Shown here: in pieces, positions 1 through 13,884 of the stretch
Numbering within the stretch: the stretch's first letter is position 1
How the letters are laid out: each line of letters begins with the position of its first letter
From: Pezizomycotina sp. ARF18
Taxonomy: Eukaryota > Ascomycota
Length of the DNA stretch: 64,000 nucleotides
Direction of reading: 5' to 3'
NCBI GenBank assembly: GCA_002224055.1
Contig: AZLU01000002.1
Span: 610,827 to 674,826, forward strand
The notes under the pieces: generated by a model
What the model was told of the DNA's origin: nothing
The model's input: the letters and a program-made list of their open reading frames with translations, nothing else
The model's database searches: none
Position numbers and translations under genes: made by a program

Positions 1-3000
1 TGAGGAAGATGGTATTTTTTTTTTCTTTTTCCTAGCCTTCTGATCTCTTGAACCCCTTGCTTTGTTTCTTTTTCCTTCCTCAATACCAAGGATTTGGAAC
101 CTCAGAGAGCGATGCTATGATGATGAGGATTACGAGAGAAGGACCTTTGCTTTTGAGCTTTTGAGGGAGGATTGAGAAATATACGCGGTGATTGAAAGGG
201 AAAAATAAAATGGAGCAATAGAAAGCGTGGGGCAGTCACTGGCTAAAAAAATGAGATAATTCCTAAAAATAATTGTTTAGAACGGTGCGACCGCTAGTAG
301 TATGTACTACGTATGCTAGTAAAACAAAAAGTTTTGTACGTATATACCTACGTATACAGCTTTTATTCAGTCTTCAATAGTAGCTTTCTTTTTGCTAGAC
401 AGCTAGCTTCTAAATAAGCAGCTCATACGATTCTCTTGAGAAAAAAAGCAAAATGGCCTCTTTTATTTTGGGGGATAGAAAAAGAGTCAGAGCTGTTGAA
501 GCTACGTATCCTGGATGCTCTAAACGGACAAGTCAGCCGCTTTCCCGTGATCTTGGTTTAAAGCGCAGAACAGCAGCAAGCAACATTCTAGAAATTCGCC
601 TGTGTTGTTCTACGGCTCGCCCGCCTCAGAAAGTGATATTGTGACATCTTTTTATCTTTTTTTTTTTTTTTTTTTTTTTTTTTTGGTGTTGTTCGTACAA
701 AATCCCGAGCGGCTATTTTTAAGTATCCTGCTACACTACCTATTTGATTTATACGAAAATGAATTTTCCTATGAGAAGTCGAGGTTCGTATTATCGGCAC
801 TGCTTTTCAGACAGCTTCCTATCGACACAAAATTAAAAAAAAAAAAAAAAAAAAAGTTCGCACTCGTACGATAAACATTCAGTAACAACATATAAAAAAG
901 ATTTTTTTTTTTACACTGCCTCAAGAGAGAAATATACATATCGATAGATCAACGCTCTTATCGTTACTGAAGAGTTCGCAATCAAAAAATAACAGGACAA
1001 TAAACAGTAGGTTCAGAGCTCTCTATTATTGCGACAAGAAATGTATCTGGTGTGATGTTCAGATGAGGGTCGAGTGGAACTGGAAAGTACCGCCCACGGA
1101 GATTGTGCCTGAAAAGTACATGGTGGACCAAACAGCATCGAGGGCTTAGCATCCGAGGTACCTCCCATCCCTTACTGGCTAGATCTTTGGGACCCTCTTA
1201 GCTCTCCCTCTTTCTCTCTTTCTTGTATCCCGCATTGAATTTAATATTTGGAATACATCGATCTCAAAATGACAAAAACGAAAAACAATTCAGAAAGCGG
1301 GATACGTTATACTATCGATATAAACATTCGTTTTATTCAGTATAGTAGTATTTGCAAATTATTCAAAAAGCCGAGAGCGTAAGCAAAGAGAAAACTGGCG
1401 AAGTTCCACGAACAGGCATGGTTGCGGAAGAACATCGCCCTAACGTTATACCAGGTCACCCATTATTAATTCGTCAAATCCTTCAGCTGTCCGTAGGAGA
1501 GGTATAAGTTAACGGGTCGAGGGAACATAGCTTAAGACATTTATTACAATTATAAGTTCCCCCACACAGACAAATACAAAATTCGCTAGTCTCGTTAACA
1601 TCATTGGATTTCTTTTTAAAATATTGTAACAGAAATACCACGAGTGTATTTTGTTACACTTTTGAGAAGCTTAAGCGCACTCGAAGAGAAACCCGGGGGT
1701 TTGTTTCTATAAGCTAAGCCCTGCTTGTGTCGTTCTCCCCCCTGAGCGCGATGATTATCATGCGGTTGTTATTTTTAAAACTGTTAGGGATAAGAAAGGA
1801 ATATCAATATCGTTTTCACTCTTGTCGCATCTATGTCTATGAGCTTCAACACTGAAAGCTTTTGAGAGGCAGGGCAATCTTATCTTTTATATGTTGGAGT
1901 TTTCTTAACCGACCCGCACCTCTACTTTTGCCTTTCATTTACGGAACGACGCGAGCGCATCACGAACGTGCGGTCCTTTGGTGTTAAATGAGCGCCGCTT
2001 TTTAAACTTTTGAGCGCGAGACCGTTAGATGAGAGTTGGGCAAACGGTACATATGCATACCCGCTAACAGCCCTAAACATTTTAAACGCCTTCGACCTCC
2101 TCATTGTCAGAGTATCCGACGCGCTATGCTGGGAAGAGAATAACCAACATTCTTAAAACATTCGAATACGAATAGGGAAGGAGCCCGCCTCCGCGACCTG
2201 CGACCGGCGAAGTTATTCACTCTTATTTTGTGAGCGAAAGAAGCTCCGGAAATTTTCCTTATAACGGTCGCCGTAGTTATGTGCCGCAAAAAAAAAAAAG
2301 GAAGAAAAAAGTAAGAAATTAATAATTCCTGTCTCTGCGCTGTTATATTCGCTTCTTGGCAGCGAGCGTTGTATGATGTCTCTATTATGATCGTACCGTG
2401 GCTGTACCTGAATGAAAGAGCCGATAGAAGGGAGAAAAAAAATACGGATCTGACAGATGCAAAAAAGGAACCGGAATCATTGCTTTGGCGAGAGAGACAC
2501 CAGACTACCGTCCGGTTCATCTTGCCCTGGAGAAAAAATAAGCAGAAGAGAATAGACAAGGAACCAGGATACAAGCAACTTCGGACACCCGGGCAGGCAT
2601 TATTGTGACATCAAGTTGTAGGTAGATTTCCGGAGCGCCATGCGTTCGTTGGTCAATTTGGTTAATAAGAGCAATGTTCCATATATTTCAATTTTGGAAA
2701 TGAGGCTTTTTGTGACGGTGGGTTTCTTTGTGGAGCTCATAAATAGCAGTTGACAATAAGTTCGTTCGTGATTTTTTTTTTGCACTGCCTCTTCCAAAGG
2801 AAATAAACCCCATTGCACTCCAAAACACCCTCTAGCTTTTTTTTTTTTTTTTTTCGTTATTTCCACAAACGGATCCGTTCGTAGAAATGATTAAAAGCAC
2901 TTTCCCGCATCGTCAGGCATGGACCTGGGTTTGAGGATTCCTAATGAGAAGAGAAAACCCGTCGGCAATCATTCCCTTCCCGCGGGAGAATTCGGCTGTT

Positions 3001-3348
3001 CCTGAGTCCCCTTGAAGCTGTTGTCTTAGAAAACAGAGAACAAATTACGAACCCGCCCCGAACGTGGGATAAAACGTGGCGGAGTCGAAAAGTTGAGAGA
3101 AAAAGTCATCCTCCCACTTAATCAAGAACTCAATATGAGAGACATTCTTTTTCCCGCGAAAAGAAATCCAAAACATCAGCTACCACTGCGACAGTATAAA
3201 GAACGTTTTAGGAATCTTCTTAACTATCGTGAAAAAGGCATATCACATCGGTAGCCTATCGGATGAAAGACATAACCTCACTTTTACAAACGTGATTCGA
3301 AAGTGAAATTGCGAAATGTGATTCATGGATTTCGTTTATGAAAATAGC

Positions 3349-3379
<31 letters not shown>

Positions 3380-6300
3380 CGCGCAATCAATGAGCTCACG
3401 AGAGGCGAAGCAGGCTAATAAGACGCAAAAGAGATTTAAGAAATATCGCGAGATAAGAACGATGTTTCAAGTTGTATCGCTAACTTTAATAATAGACTTG
3501 GATCCGTGAACTACGTGCGTTATAGCTTGCAAAAGCAGGTTATCAATATTGTCCCGAACAAGACCCGGTTTATATGCAATCGGGCTTCTGTTACACAGTA
3601 TCGTAGGTATCCCTACTTTACCAGATCATCAGATAATATGCATCGAGATATGGGTTCCCAGTTTAGCATGATACCATGAATCCATGAGATATAAAAGTTC
3701 GGCAGGGTTGACATGACAGCCTTTCGGTGGAAGGTTCTTTCGCCAGCTCCGGATATCTGGAACAAAAAACGAGGAGCAGATCTTCCCGCAGAACTTCTGC
3801 AGGTTACATTCCTGCAAAGAGTAAAATTTCGGATGTGATACAGCTAACTTTTTCCCTTTCGCCAATGAGAAGCAACTCTTTGAAACGGACTTTTTGAGAG
3901 GTCCCGGAAAATCGAACGACAGCCCTACGAACCGGGACATTTTTCTTTTGCCGTTACAGAAATTTCCTCCACGACTATTGTGTAAGGCGTTCCCGAGTCT
4001 GCCTTTTAATCAAACGAAACGGGGCCTCGAAAAAAAGGCGAGAACGATGATCTTATTGGATCGGACAAGCGTTGCAGAAAACATTAAGCAGACATTTTCA
4101 TCCAATCTTTTCTATTTTCAATATTTCAAATTGGACCAGCCCAGTCGAAGATAAATTGAAAAGCTCGGAATCCCCCAAATTAGGTAGCTATAGCTAAGCC
4201 TCAATAGCTTCATGTTAATAATAAAAATGTACAGCAGTAAGGTGAGGTTTTTGGTTGTGCGTTCTGCGTTATATGGCTAATTTCCTCTACTCCGTCACTA
4301 AAGAAAACTTAGAAAGATGTCGGAGAATTTCCCCATTGTCCGGTAAAATATCGTCACGTTGGGGGGGGGAATGTTTTTCATGGAGGCCCTAATACATTTG
4401 GGACGCATATGCCCGGGCTCGCAATTCTGGTGAAAGGTCACAGATGTAAGTGCTATATGGCTGAAATGTTCGAAGCAAAATGGGTCGCGCATTGGGACTC
4501 TGCTCCTTTATGGGATAACCCCAGAGGATACATCAGTATGGAAACGCTAAAACGATATGCTCAATGCGCACATTGCCCGGAGCTTCTACGCCTATCACTA
4601 AAGTGAAGCAAGAAGGCTACAGATGTTCATACAGATAGAGCGGCCAAATGGTGGTATTTTGATAGTGCAGTTTTATAAACCTCTAGGTTTACTTGATAGT
4701 CGTGAATTTGATCATGGCCACTGCTTACTGCATATACTGCTTCTAGGCGATTATTTTACCAAAGCTCGGACGGGTAGGACCTTGGCTTTGTCAAAGCGTT
4801 CCTGAGGCTCTGTAAAAAAATACATGTTCAATCGTTAAAAGTCCGTATTGAGTCCTCGCCTTGCGACATCTTAAGGGTCCGTGAGCACTTCCTTTCCGTC
4901 TAAACTTGCCACCCGTTGCATGATCCTACATCATGTTTACTTGCAAAAAAACGGTTTCCCATAAATAAACCCCGGGACTGTTTCCGAAAGATTATCTTAT
5001 CTCTTTATTTTTGTCGAGGCATACACATAGTAAGGCTCTCTTTAAAGTAGTTGTAATAATATCCCGGCCCGTTTCGGAATTCGGGGGAGGCGAAGCTAGC
5101 ACTTTCTACCAGATACAGCAGGAGCTACGGTCACGAGACTTTCGAGGCTATGCTGTTTTGGAATAATTATGCTTACTACGAACGTGAAAAGAAGGACTCT
5201 CCAATCGTTCACAAATCTCGAAGGATAATAGAAAGATCTATCGAAATGGTAGGAATGGTATTTGATTTACGATGAGATACCTGGTGCGCTTTTTGATTGC
5301 ATGGGGGAGTTCCAAGAGCTAAAGCTTACTGGGGCAGGCTTTCGAATGGACGGATGCTTTTCGTATAATTCCTAGCATTATTTACATTCTCGTGTTAGTA
5401 AACAAGATATCTTCGAATGGTTTGCTTGCTAGATGGTTTCTCAGTTTTGAGCCCGGCAACATAGGCGCCGAGTCAACAGGCCTTGAAACAGACCGAGAAA
5501 CGCACCCAGTGCCCGTCTCCAGTCGGCTCGATTCCGACTCCAGCTTGCCCCACTTTCGGTGCGGCTCTTTCCAAAAGCTCCACAATATTTTTCCTGCAGA
5601 TAAGCGCCATGTTGTGCAACTAGCTTGCAAAAGCTAGGGAATACGAGACCATAGCAAGTTAGCAACCCCACAGCCTTATGCCAACCTCCGAATTCTTTCG
5701 GAATCTTTCGTGAACAAGGCTTTGGTGAGTAAACACCTCCTTCGAGGGTTCCTCGCATGAAGGGGGAGATATTTTAATCATGGCTAGGTCGAAACGAACA
5801 TTTCGATCCGGGCTACGTGGTTTCTGGGACCTTTACATGATAGAGGGGAGGGGCAATAGGCGCTGTAATCGCCTACCTTCCCGTGGCCTGGGGTTCACGG
5901 GATTTGGGTATTCCTCTGATTCTTACCTTCCTGCACGATCTGGGCATTGGCACATACAGGTATATTCCAAATATTCAGTTTCAAGACAGCACATGGATAT
6001 TTTAAGCGACGCGGGAGAACATGGGGTTGCAGAATTTCTTCTTCTTTACGAACAAGGCCTTCGTTTTCCTTGCTTTACAAGGCCGCAGTGATGATTTAAT
6101 CAGAAGAAAGAAACCAGAAGCGAGCAGGGCGCATCGTTAAACTTCCCTGCAAAAATTAGGTTACACCGTTGATATCGAATCGCCCAGTAAGAATAACCGG
6201 TTTTATCGATAAAAGAGCTCCTGCAAAAAAGTGAAAAGTGGCTGCAATTGGTTGGCTGTATATATAAGCTGCAAGGGCGAATGGCGTTATTCACAATCTC

Positions 6301-8554
6301 ACCGCTAATTTGTCACGAATTTATGAACCGGATGGCTTAACCATATTCTGAGGTACTGCCGTAATCCGGGGTAGAGCCCCGCTCTGTTGTGCGCACGACA
6401 GTCGGCTCCAGCTTACCGGGCCTAGTTCTAGAATATGACCTCGGTAGACATCTGCATATTTTGAAACTTAGACCGCCGCGGCGGTTAAATGCCAATTCAC
6501 AGAGACCGTGATTTAAATCCGCGTGCAGATGCTTACTTTACTAGCTTCAAGAACAAGCAACTGTATCGCTGTTTTGTTAGCGCTCTGCTGTGTAGCCTAG
6601 CCACGTATTTATCTTCTTGAACGTTCCTTAGTTTCCTCAATCAGGTGTGAGCTTTCGTCCGAGGCCATCCATATCTCCAAATGAGTAATATTTGGAGTGG
6701 TATGCCATCCATATCATAATGCCAAAGTTTTCTTTCCAAGGTAATCAAGGAATGATTACATATTTGCAACAAAATCGAGGACGAAACTTCTCAAAATTAA
6801 CTACTAATCCGTTGATCCTTTGGGGCAGATATCTAAATATAGATAATCATAAGTTCTGTTCGATACTATATCGTCTGTTTGTGGTAGTATATCACCAGCT
6901 GATGGTCAGCTTTGGTGTGGCCGAATTATACCTCAAGGTGCGAGGTTGCAATCCTTTCTACCGAAAATCCTTCCATACCTTTCGCTTCCGTAGGATAATT
7001 TATCTAAGAAAATACTCACTTTACTGTAAAAGTCGCTAACACCTGTCGTAGCCTTGACATTCGGTTAGTCAACGTTTCCTGAACGGTCGCCTCATATAAT
7101 CTTACAGCCTCCTCCTGGATTAGAGTTTAGACCTATATGTACCCCTTGACAAGGCTATACATCCTTGGGGCGACCTACTATTGGACAAGGCTCACCGTGA
7201 ATGCGAATATAAGACCGAGGCCTCCTTTAGCTTGTTTTGCCTTACTATATCATCTTATTTCAATTTGGGGCGTAAGTATCAGGAGCAATCTGTATCATAT
7301 TTTTCCCCTGTGATCTATTTTCTGAAACTTAACGGGTTCTTTTTCGACGAGTTTGGAGGAATAGTTAGAAGTGAATGTGTATTCAATTAGTACGAAATCT
7401 TTGCCAATATTGTTATATATCGTGATATTGTGCTAGAAGTCACAATAGAATTAAGAGCTGCCTATCCTTAATGCAGAAAGTGAATATCGCCATCCATAGC
7501 CGCCGTTCCAACTGTTGTTTAAACTACTGTTCAAATTATAGGCAACGTTTCATAGTATTTGCGACTATTGACAAATGATTGCGATTGCTCAAAGCTGGAA
7601 GAAACCATTTCCTATATTGAAGGGTTTGTTAACGAGATGTGAACAGAATCACAAAAATACACAGCTGGGCTAGCTTTCCTATCGATAATGCCGCTCAATA
7701 CGATTGAAAGAATGTATATGTAATCTACCATGGTTTCAGCGGTGGTTTGGCCCTCATTCAAGGACTTATTCACGCCTACTATAATGCTAGGCGCAATAAT
7801 GAGAACCATTTCCAACATAATCTTTGCCGTCTGTCTCCTACGTCTTGTTTCTTTTCTAGCAAATTTAACTACAGGTCAACTTCGTAACCGTATCGTTTAT
7901 ACCTGTTGGGTGATCCCGGACGTGAGTTCGGGAAGGGACCTATTTCAATTATAGCGAAAAGCATAGATAAAAATCACAATACTACTAGGAGGTACCAATA
8001 TCAGTGATATATCTCTATCGCTCAAACCTGGGATCAAATTAACATTAGTTTGAGGGATCAATTTACCCAACTCCGGATCAAGTATCTCGCTAGTGCAAGA
8101 GAAACGTTGTTTTATACTAGACGCAAGAAACCTTATTTAGAGTTCTCTGCTCCATCCAGTGGCCAAATTTCCGGATAATTAGACCTTTATCAAGGTTGAG
8201 TCACCAGAGATTACCATCCGGCCTGAAGAGTGGACACCGTATGATATCATTTATGGTTATCCGCCAATCTAGAAGCTTCTTGCGCCATGTTGAATCTCGA
8301 ATAAAACTTCTACAGTCTATCTATATTTCTTTCACTCTTTCGGTTCGTTTCGTTTCTCTTTCCCTATCCTTCAACAAACTTAGGGACCTACCTCCACGAT
8401 CAAAGAAAGGTAGGTGGGTTTCAAGATCAGAATAGATACAGGTTAAAAGAGACGGAATAGCTTCATTGCTGGTTTTGTTCTCTTTTACAAAGTTTCTTCC
8501 TTGTCTCTTCATTCTTTTTGTTATTTTTACCCTTTTTTAAAGTTTAACGCCAAT
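1..8554. other. Gene-poor AT-rich region
   Basis: No gene can be supported here. Open frames are short, overlap on both strands, and show no recognisable motif or sustained coding composition. The stretch holds long homopolymers (28 T at 657-684, 21 A at 835-855, 18 T at 2837-2854, 26 T at 3349-3374). Around 297-358 there are small palindromic TA/GTAC-rich words. A pyrimidine-rich tract at about 8320-8375 probably belongs to the promoter of the gene that starts at 8555. Confidence 0.6.
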
Positions 8555-9818
8555 ATGCCCGAAAGGATCTACCGCGATCTCCGTTCTGCGGCTCGCCCTT
8601 ATCATCGAGCTCGGAAGTTTCCTCGGGTCCGCAGTTACGTGAGCGATATCGACTGGGATTGTCCATGGAAGAGCATGTCGATACGATTCTCGACCTCGGC
8701 TGGGACGTCCCGTGCGTGAAGAAAATACCACCTGGAGTACGCGCTTACGACAGCTGGGGTCGGTCTAGCCGCGCCGATGATGAAGCAATATTGGAAGAGC
8801 TACCCGAATGCCGCGAGCCGAAGCAGTACGTCAGAGACGAGGAAGAGGAAGAGGAACAACGCGGGCGAACTTTGCGGAAACTACGAGGAAAGCAGGAGAG
8901 ATACTTTAACTATACGTGTCTACACTCTCCGGATTGGTGGTTTAGTATGAAGATCGGGCGGCGACGGGCTACCAAGGCTGATGTTCCGTGGGAGGTACGC
9001 GAGGCTCTGGAGGACTACGCTAACGGTGACGCCATTACGGATGACTACCACGATTACGAGTCGGAGGAAGGATACGTTCACAGAGACGATTGTTATTTAT
9101 GTCAAATGTTCAAACTACCTCTAGGAGAAACTCCCCAGACGCGATACCTGACTCCGAACGACTCACAGAGTACCGCTACTGCTGAAACTACAGAAGATCC
9201 GGAAACGGACTTTGGTCACTACGAATACCTTAGATCGGGACAATTATGGGAAGATGATCTAACAGTGCAGCACCCTGCTACTCTTGTCAACGATACCGAT
9301 CTATCTGTGCATGGAGATAACTTGCACGATGAAGAAAGCGGGGAGACGGTAAACGTTCCTGTGGCTTCAATGTTATCAAAGTTTGAACCAACAGTAGAGG
9401 TCGATCTTACCCACATCGTTAGGTTGAGCTTTCTGATGTTTGCAATGAAGCATCCACGATTCCGAATTTTGGTGCAGGGGTATTAGAAACTCGACGCAGC
9501 TGGGGTGAAGAGATTAACGGTTTCGTTGAACATAGCTCGGAAGATCAGGGAACCAACGGCAATTTGGGCATGGTTAACGAAGGCGCCGATTCTCACAGTA
9601 AAAGGTTTACAAAGGCCTGGTTTCTCCCTTTCCTCGGGATACCACTGCCTGCCAATCAGATTTGCCCTGGTACAGAATTCTACGAAATTAGCTTGGATGA
9701 AAACGATAGCGGCAGTGATAACGATTGGGACTTCTGTGCTGAAATTTATCCGAGAGGTGGTCCGACTTTCCATCCGCAGCAAGAAACCGTGGATGGTGAT
9801 TTCGTGGTCATATCCTAA
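8555..9818 (+). CDS. Acidic hypothetical protein, about 420 aa
   Basis: I do not recognise the family. Three consecutive frames form one sustained coding stretch with no intron. The first runs from ATG 8555 (start MPERIYRDL). The second covers about 8660-9480 and is rich in Asp/Glu, with an EEEEEE tract near 8840-8860, a WWFSMKIGRR motif and a CYLC pair near 9100. The third runs 9480-9818 and ends DGDFVVIS. Both joins fit one missing G in a G run: TGGGAT near 8655 and GCAGGGGTATT near 9480. ATG 8555 is preferred over the internal ATG 8665 because the upstream frame is rich in Arg and free of stops. A CT-rich tract lies 180-240 bp upstream, as in many fungal promoters. No signal peptide or membrane segment is visible. 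It is probably a soluble lineage-restricted protein; the function is unknown. Confidence 0.6.
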
Positions 9819-10281
9819 GATGCTTGGAGATGAGAGCACTATGGGGCTAATTTGGACATGTGAAGATTTCGGAACGAAAATACTAGTTTATCATTTTACT
9901 TAGAGGTGGTATTGATATGAGTAACTCTGAAGAAATCTTCTCCTAGATGATGAAATATAAAACGGGGAATACATAATGCTTATACCTACGTCTTATTTTT
10001 GTTTCATGATAAGAGACCCGTTTATCACCATTCAATATCTCGTAGATGAATCAGTCTATTGTCCTTAATTTGCAGTCTCGCTCATGAGACCTCACTGGAA
10101 AAATTCGCAATTTGGTGATGTAGATGAGATTGCATTGTCTCAAACCAGAAATAGTACTGATGAATAAAAACAAAACACAACCGTATTACATCGCTCATCT
10201 CAAACCGTCAACCTCGTTTCCCTACTATCGTGATTTCCTGTATTGTATCCACCGTGCCTCTCTTCCTTCGATCCAGATCGA
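9819..10281. other. Intergenic spacer between convergent genes
   Basis: This is the 3' flank shared by the acidic protein gene (plus strand) and the Pth11-like gene (minus strand). It is AT-rich and no gene or structured element is seen. Confidence 0.5.
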
Positions 10282-11443
10282 CTACGGCAGGTGCCGAGTT
10301 CCTCCAATCCCCATTATGCTGCTCCGAACTCCAACATTTCCTGAACCTCTCCTAGTACAGGTAGCCCTCGTGGCAGTCTCCACTTCAGAAAACACGCCCT
10401 TCGCTTTATACCCGTGCTGTCGTAGACTCATCCATAGCCACTTGAACGGCGGGCAACATGCGACAATTATACCCGCTCCATACTCCGCGGCCTGGAAGAG
10501 GCAGACGGATGGTACGTCGCCGTTCAGGCCGGTGGCTATCATACGGGCGATTGTGATGGAAATACATATGGCACCGAGAGAAAACATGACTATGACGCCT
10601 ACTAGGGATGTTCGATTTACTCGGCTGGATGCGCGGAGGGATGGGAGGAGGAAGAATGGGAGGGCATAGACTAGGAGATGTTGTTAGCTTCATATCTCTT
10701 CAATACGATGGATTCTAGTTCGTATTGAGGAATCTTTCTTGGGAAGTTGAGTAAAGTGCCCAAAAACAATTGACTTACTAGTTAAATCAGTTAATATATG
10801 TAAAATAGCCGTAATAAACCAAGGCGTCTCCTCGAAGACGGTATAGCACGACTTGTCCTTCACGGGCTCCCAGTTTTTCGAAATCGGCCAGCAATAGCAC
10901 ATATTCAAAAACAGCAGCACCACGAAACTGAACACTGTAAACCCTGTCGCCCAGTACAAAGCCAATCTGAGCCTTTTCATGCACTCAGGAATCAGGTCGT
11001 AATATAGTCGTAGGAATGCAAACTTGACGAAGAAGAGGATGCACAAATTAGGGACGAAATTTATGTACGCGAGCTTGAGCGCGATGTGGGCGAGGCGGAC
11101 GTCGCCGTGAAAGGCAGCGTAGAAATCCGGAACCGTCTGACCAACCACACCGGCAGTCCATACAATTTCAAGACCAGCGGGTCCCCAGCTTAGACGGTCG
11201 AGAAGGCAGTTTCCAAAGAAGAGAACCAAGCGGATACAATGAAGCCGTCGGCAGAGTCGAACCTGGACTGTAACCAGCAGCGTACGTAGAGCCGTAGGGC
11301 AACGAAGCCTAAGGCTATGCCCATGAATGCATCTTCAAGAGCCTGGTAATAACAATTATAGTATTGTTAGATATCTCATCCAGTGGAAGGACAGTCAGGC
11401 AAAAGCAATAACTTACTAATGTTATGTATGAATCCGTATGCAT
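10282..11443 (-). CDS. Pth11-like seven-helix membrane protein (rhodopsin fold)
   Basis: This is an integral membrane protein of the fungal SAT4/Pth11-like family, about 340 aa, without a CFEM domain. Members sit in the plasma membrane and are thought to act as G-protein-linked receptors for surface or host cues. Exon 1 is tiny (11417-11443, MHTDSYITL), intron 1 is 11343-11416, exon 2 is 10779-11342, intron 2 is 10671-10778, and exon 3 ends at 10282. Both introns have GTAAGT donors. Exon 2 carries hydrophobic helices and the family signature YCWPISKNW after helix 4. Exon 3 carries the last two helices (VIVMFSLGAICISITIARM) and a basic cytosolic tail. One frame break near 11230 is explained by a missing G in TGGTTC. 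Ligand and pathway cannot be inferred from this sequence. Confidence 0.85.
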
Positions 11444-12567
11444 AGCGAAAGTAACATTTCAGATTCTAATTCCGATGAACCGAGCTTTTACGCCCTTTTT
11501 TTTTTCTGGCATACGGATAGGAAAAATATATGGCCGGCAAGTAATTGCGCATAAAACAATGTACAAGATTCATCGCGCCTGCATCGAGGCAAATGCCAGC
11601 TTATAAAAGAAAAACCTGTTTAGATCGAAATATAGCCTCACAGACACATTTATACCTGCATATTCGCCTGTCTCTAGATGATTAATCAGACCATCAAAAA
11701 ACAAAGGATAGTTTTAGCGACGCAAATGCAGCTTACTCTTACTCCCAATAGTATTTCACAGAAGCATAAAAATAAAGTTTATAGCGACGTTTGAGACTGC
11801 GAATCCGGGCAATGATGAGCCCCACAGGACGTACAGGACCAATCACGGGCGTTTCGCTTTTTTCGTGACGATCTCCGCTGTCGGTAAATGACAAGCGGAA
11901 CCCTCGATTCACCTTCGTACATTTTGGCGAAAACACTACCGAGAAAGGTGCCAGAAATCGCCCGTCATGATCTTCAGGGGATCAAACCGCCCTTCAAAAA
12001 TTTATTCTCAAAACTACAATCTTTTTCTTTATAAGTTTCAAATATTTTCTTTTCTTTTCCGTTTATGCGTCAGCCCGATTTTCTTTTTAACCACTTGCTT
12101 TTTTTAAAAAAATAAAATAGAACTATATAAAATCAGGCTACTACAGCCCGGCCATGTATATTTTTTTTTTTTTCATGTTTAAAGTGACGTGATGAACTGT
12201 ATTGGGACTAAGGACCTATGCTAGTATATCAAAAAAAAGAAAAATAGACCATTTATACTCATTCGTGCTGGTTTGCACGTTTGTGAAATAAATCTTGTGA
12301 ATAGGCTTGTAAGTGAGCTTTGTGAGTGAGCTTGTGAGTGACGATACAGCCCTTTTCACCAACATATAATCCTCATAGTAGTTATAATTGCATCTGTTAA
12401 CGTTGTACATTTAAACTATACTTGAGTGGGAGTTAGGGTCTATGCCTGCTATATTGTACATAAATTTAGGTTGAACGAATATACATCCATATCCTGTTTC
12501 ACATAGTACTCTAACATTCATCATAGGTTTATTAGTTGATTGTAAAATACGTGCATAACCTATATTA
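11444..12567. other. Intergenic, AT-rich
   Basis: This is the upstream region of the Pth11-like gene. It includes A/T runs (12155-12172) and a short GTGAG-type imperfect repeat at about 12304-12345. No gene is supported. Confidence 0.45.
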
Positions 12568-12942
12568 CTAGTTTGAATGGTGATGCTTAACTGGCTGCGA
12601 GAAGAGATTGAAGACAGATAACCTGTTAGATCTAGCGTTTTGAACGCGTTGAATGCTCGCATCAATGCTGTTGGCAAGCTGTGATCTCATAATCGTTCCA
12701 TGGCATACATTTGAATCGTTATTTCCCGGAGTACCCGCGTGATGGTTATGTGGCACCTGCGATTGATCGTGATGGAGTTGGTTTCCGAAGTAATCCTTAG
12801 GTTCCGGCTGGGCCTGTGGCACTTGTACTTGTGTATCTGCCAACTCCAGCCCACACGCTCCTTGAAGAGGCATTTTATGCTCTAACGCCACCTGGAACGC
12901 TTCCCGAAAAGAATCTCCATGCCCATCTTCCAATTCCGGCAT
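12568..12942 (-). CDS. Possible small hypothetical protein, 124 aa
   Basis: An ATG-initiated frame starts MPELEDGHGDSF and ends in a His-rich tail (PVKHHHSN). It is rich in Gln, His, Asp and Pro, unlike the Phe/Lys-rich random frames nearby, which hints at real coding. I recognise no family, signal peptide or membrane helix. An overlapping minus-strand frame at 12411-12677 might continue it after a frame break, so the C-terminus is uncertain. It could equally be a chance frame. Confidence 0.25.
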   Translation of the reverse strand: MPELEDGHGDSFREAFQVALEHKMPLQGACGLELADTQVQVPQAQPEPKDYFGNQLHHDQSQVPHNHHAGTPGNNDSNVCHGTIMRSQLANSIDASIQRVQNARSNRLSVFNLFSQPVKHHHSN

Positions 12943-13846
12943 GTAAGTGCACTGGTATGACTATGAGTACGAGCGGGTTAACTCCGGCTTAGAATTACCC
13001 GGGCAAAATGGTGGCTGTATATGTTCTAAACCAGGCTCTTGTGGCGCTTTGCCTGCGTGCAGTTCGATTTAAGTTCCATATCTGTGGGTCCGGTTTCTTG
13101 TATTACCTATAGGCAATATCCCCTATTTGGATGGTTAATTAGATAAGATAGATAACGATTCCTTGTGAGATTTAACCTCGTGATCCTCTTGTTCGCTTTG
13201 GGTTTTTTTTGGGTCCAGAACTCGGGCTCGGCCGGCTTCTCAGAATTTCTTTATTTTTTAGGAATTTAGGTTTGAAAATCCTCGAAAAGGATGGCGGGAT
13301 CAGAGAAGTCCTGTGGACCTAAAATCCACGAAAGCGGGTAATGTTTTTCCTTTATAAGATTTAGCAAAGGTGCTGAAAGAAACGCGGTAGATGGTGACTT
13401 ACTATTTCCTCGGATGTCGGTGGCTAGGGCTTGTTATGGGAAGAGTAGGTGATATGTCGGTTTCCGTTATATAGAACTACATATCCCTGGAGACCGCATC
13501 CTTGATAAAGATCGTTTACGGTTTTCAATATTAACTTGGACCCTCTTCGAATTTTCCTGCGAAGGTATTTCTTTGAATTTGATGAGGATCAGAACCGCGC
13601 GGCTGAGTGGCTCCGGTAGGCTTTGGTGTCATATCAAGGGATATAGTGGCTCAATGAAGTAAAATTTTTACTTGTGCGTGCAAGATGACTGAGTAAGGGA
13701 CGGAGTGAGTGTGCTTGTGCTTGTATTTCTTAATATCAAGTAAGTATCGTGCTTTGGATCGTATTTATATTATCTTTTCCTTAGTACCTTGTTGGTAAGC
13801 GGTGACTGTAATTATATGGCGCTCACACTACCAAAGGTGCCATAAA

Positions 13847-13884
<38 letters not shown>

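Noticed and set aside
602-874. Phe- and Lys-rich frames around homopolymers (also near 13802-14149, 47819-48163, 53855-54226, 54723-55107)
   Set aside because: They exist only because poly-T/poly-A lacks stops. Composition is not protein-like and both strands are open.
5382-5758. Three overlapping frames on both strands
   Set aside because: Mutually exclusive frames without motif; coding on either strand is not favoured.
10124-10669. 181-residue plus-strand frame
   Set aside because: It is antisense to the last exon and intron of the Pth11-like gene, which has clear family motifs and splice sites.
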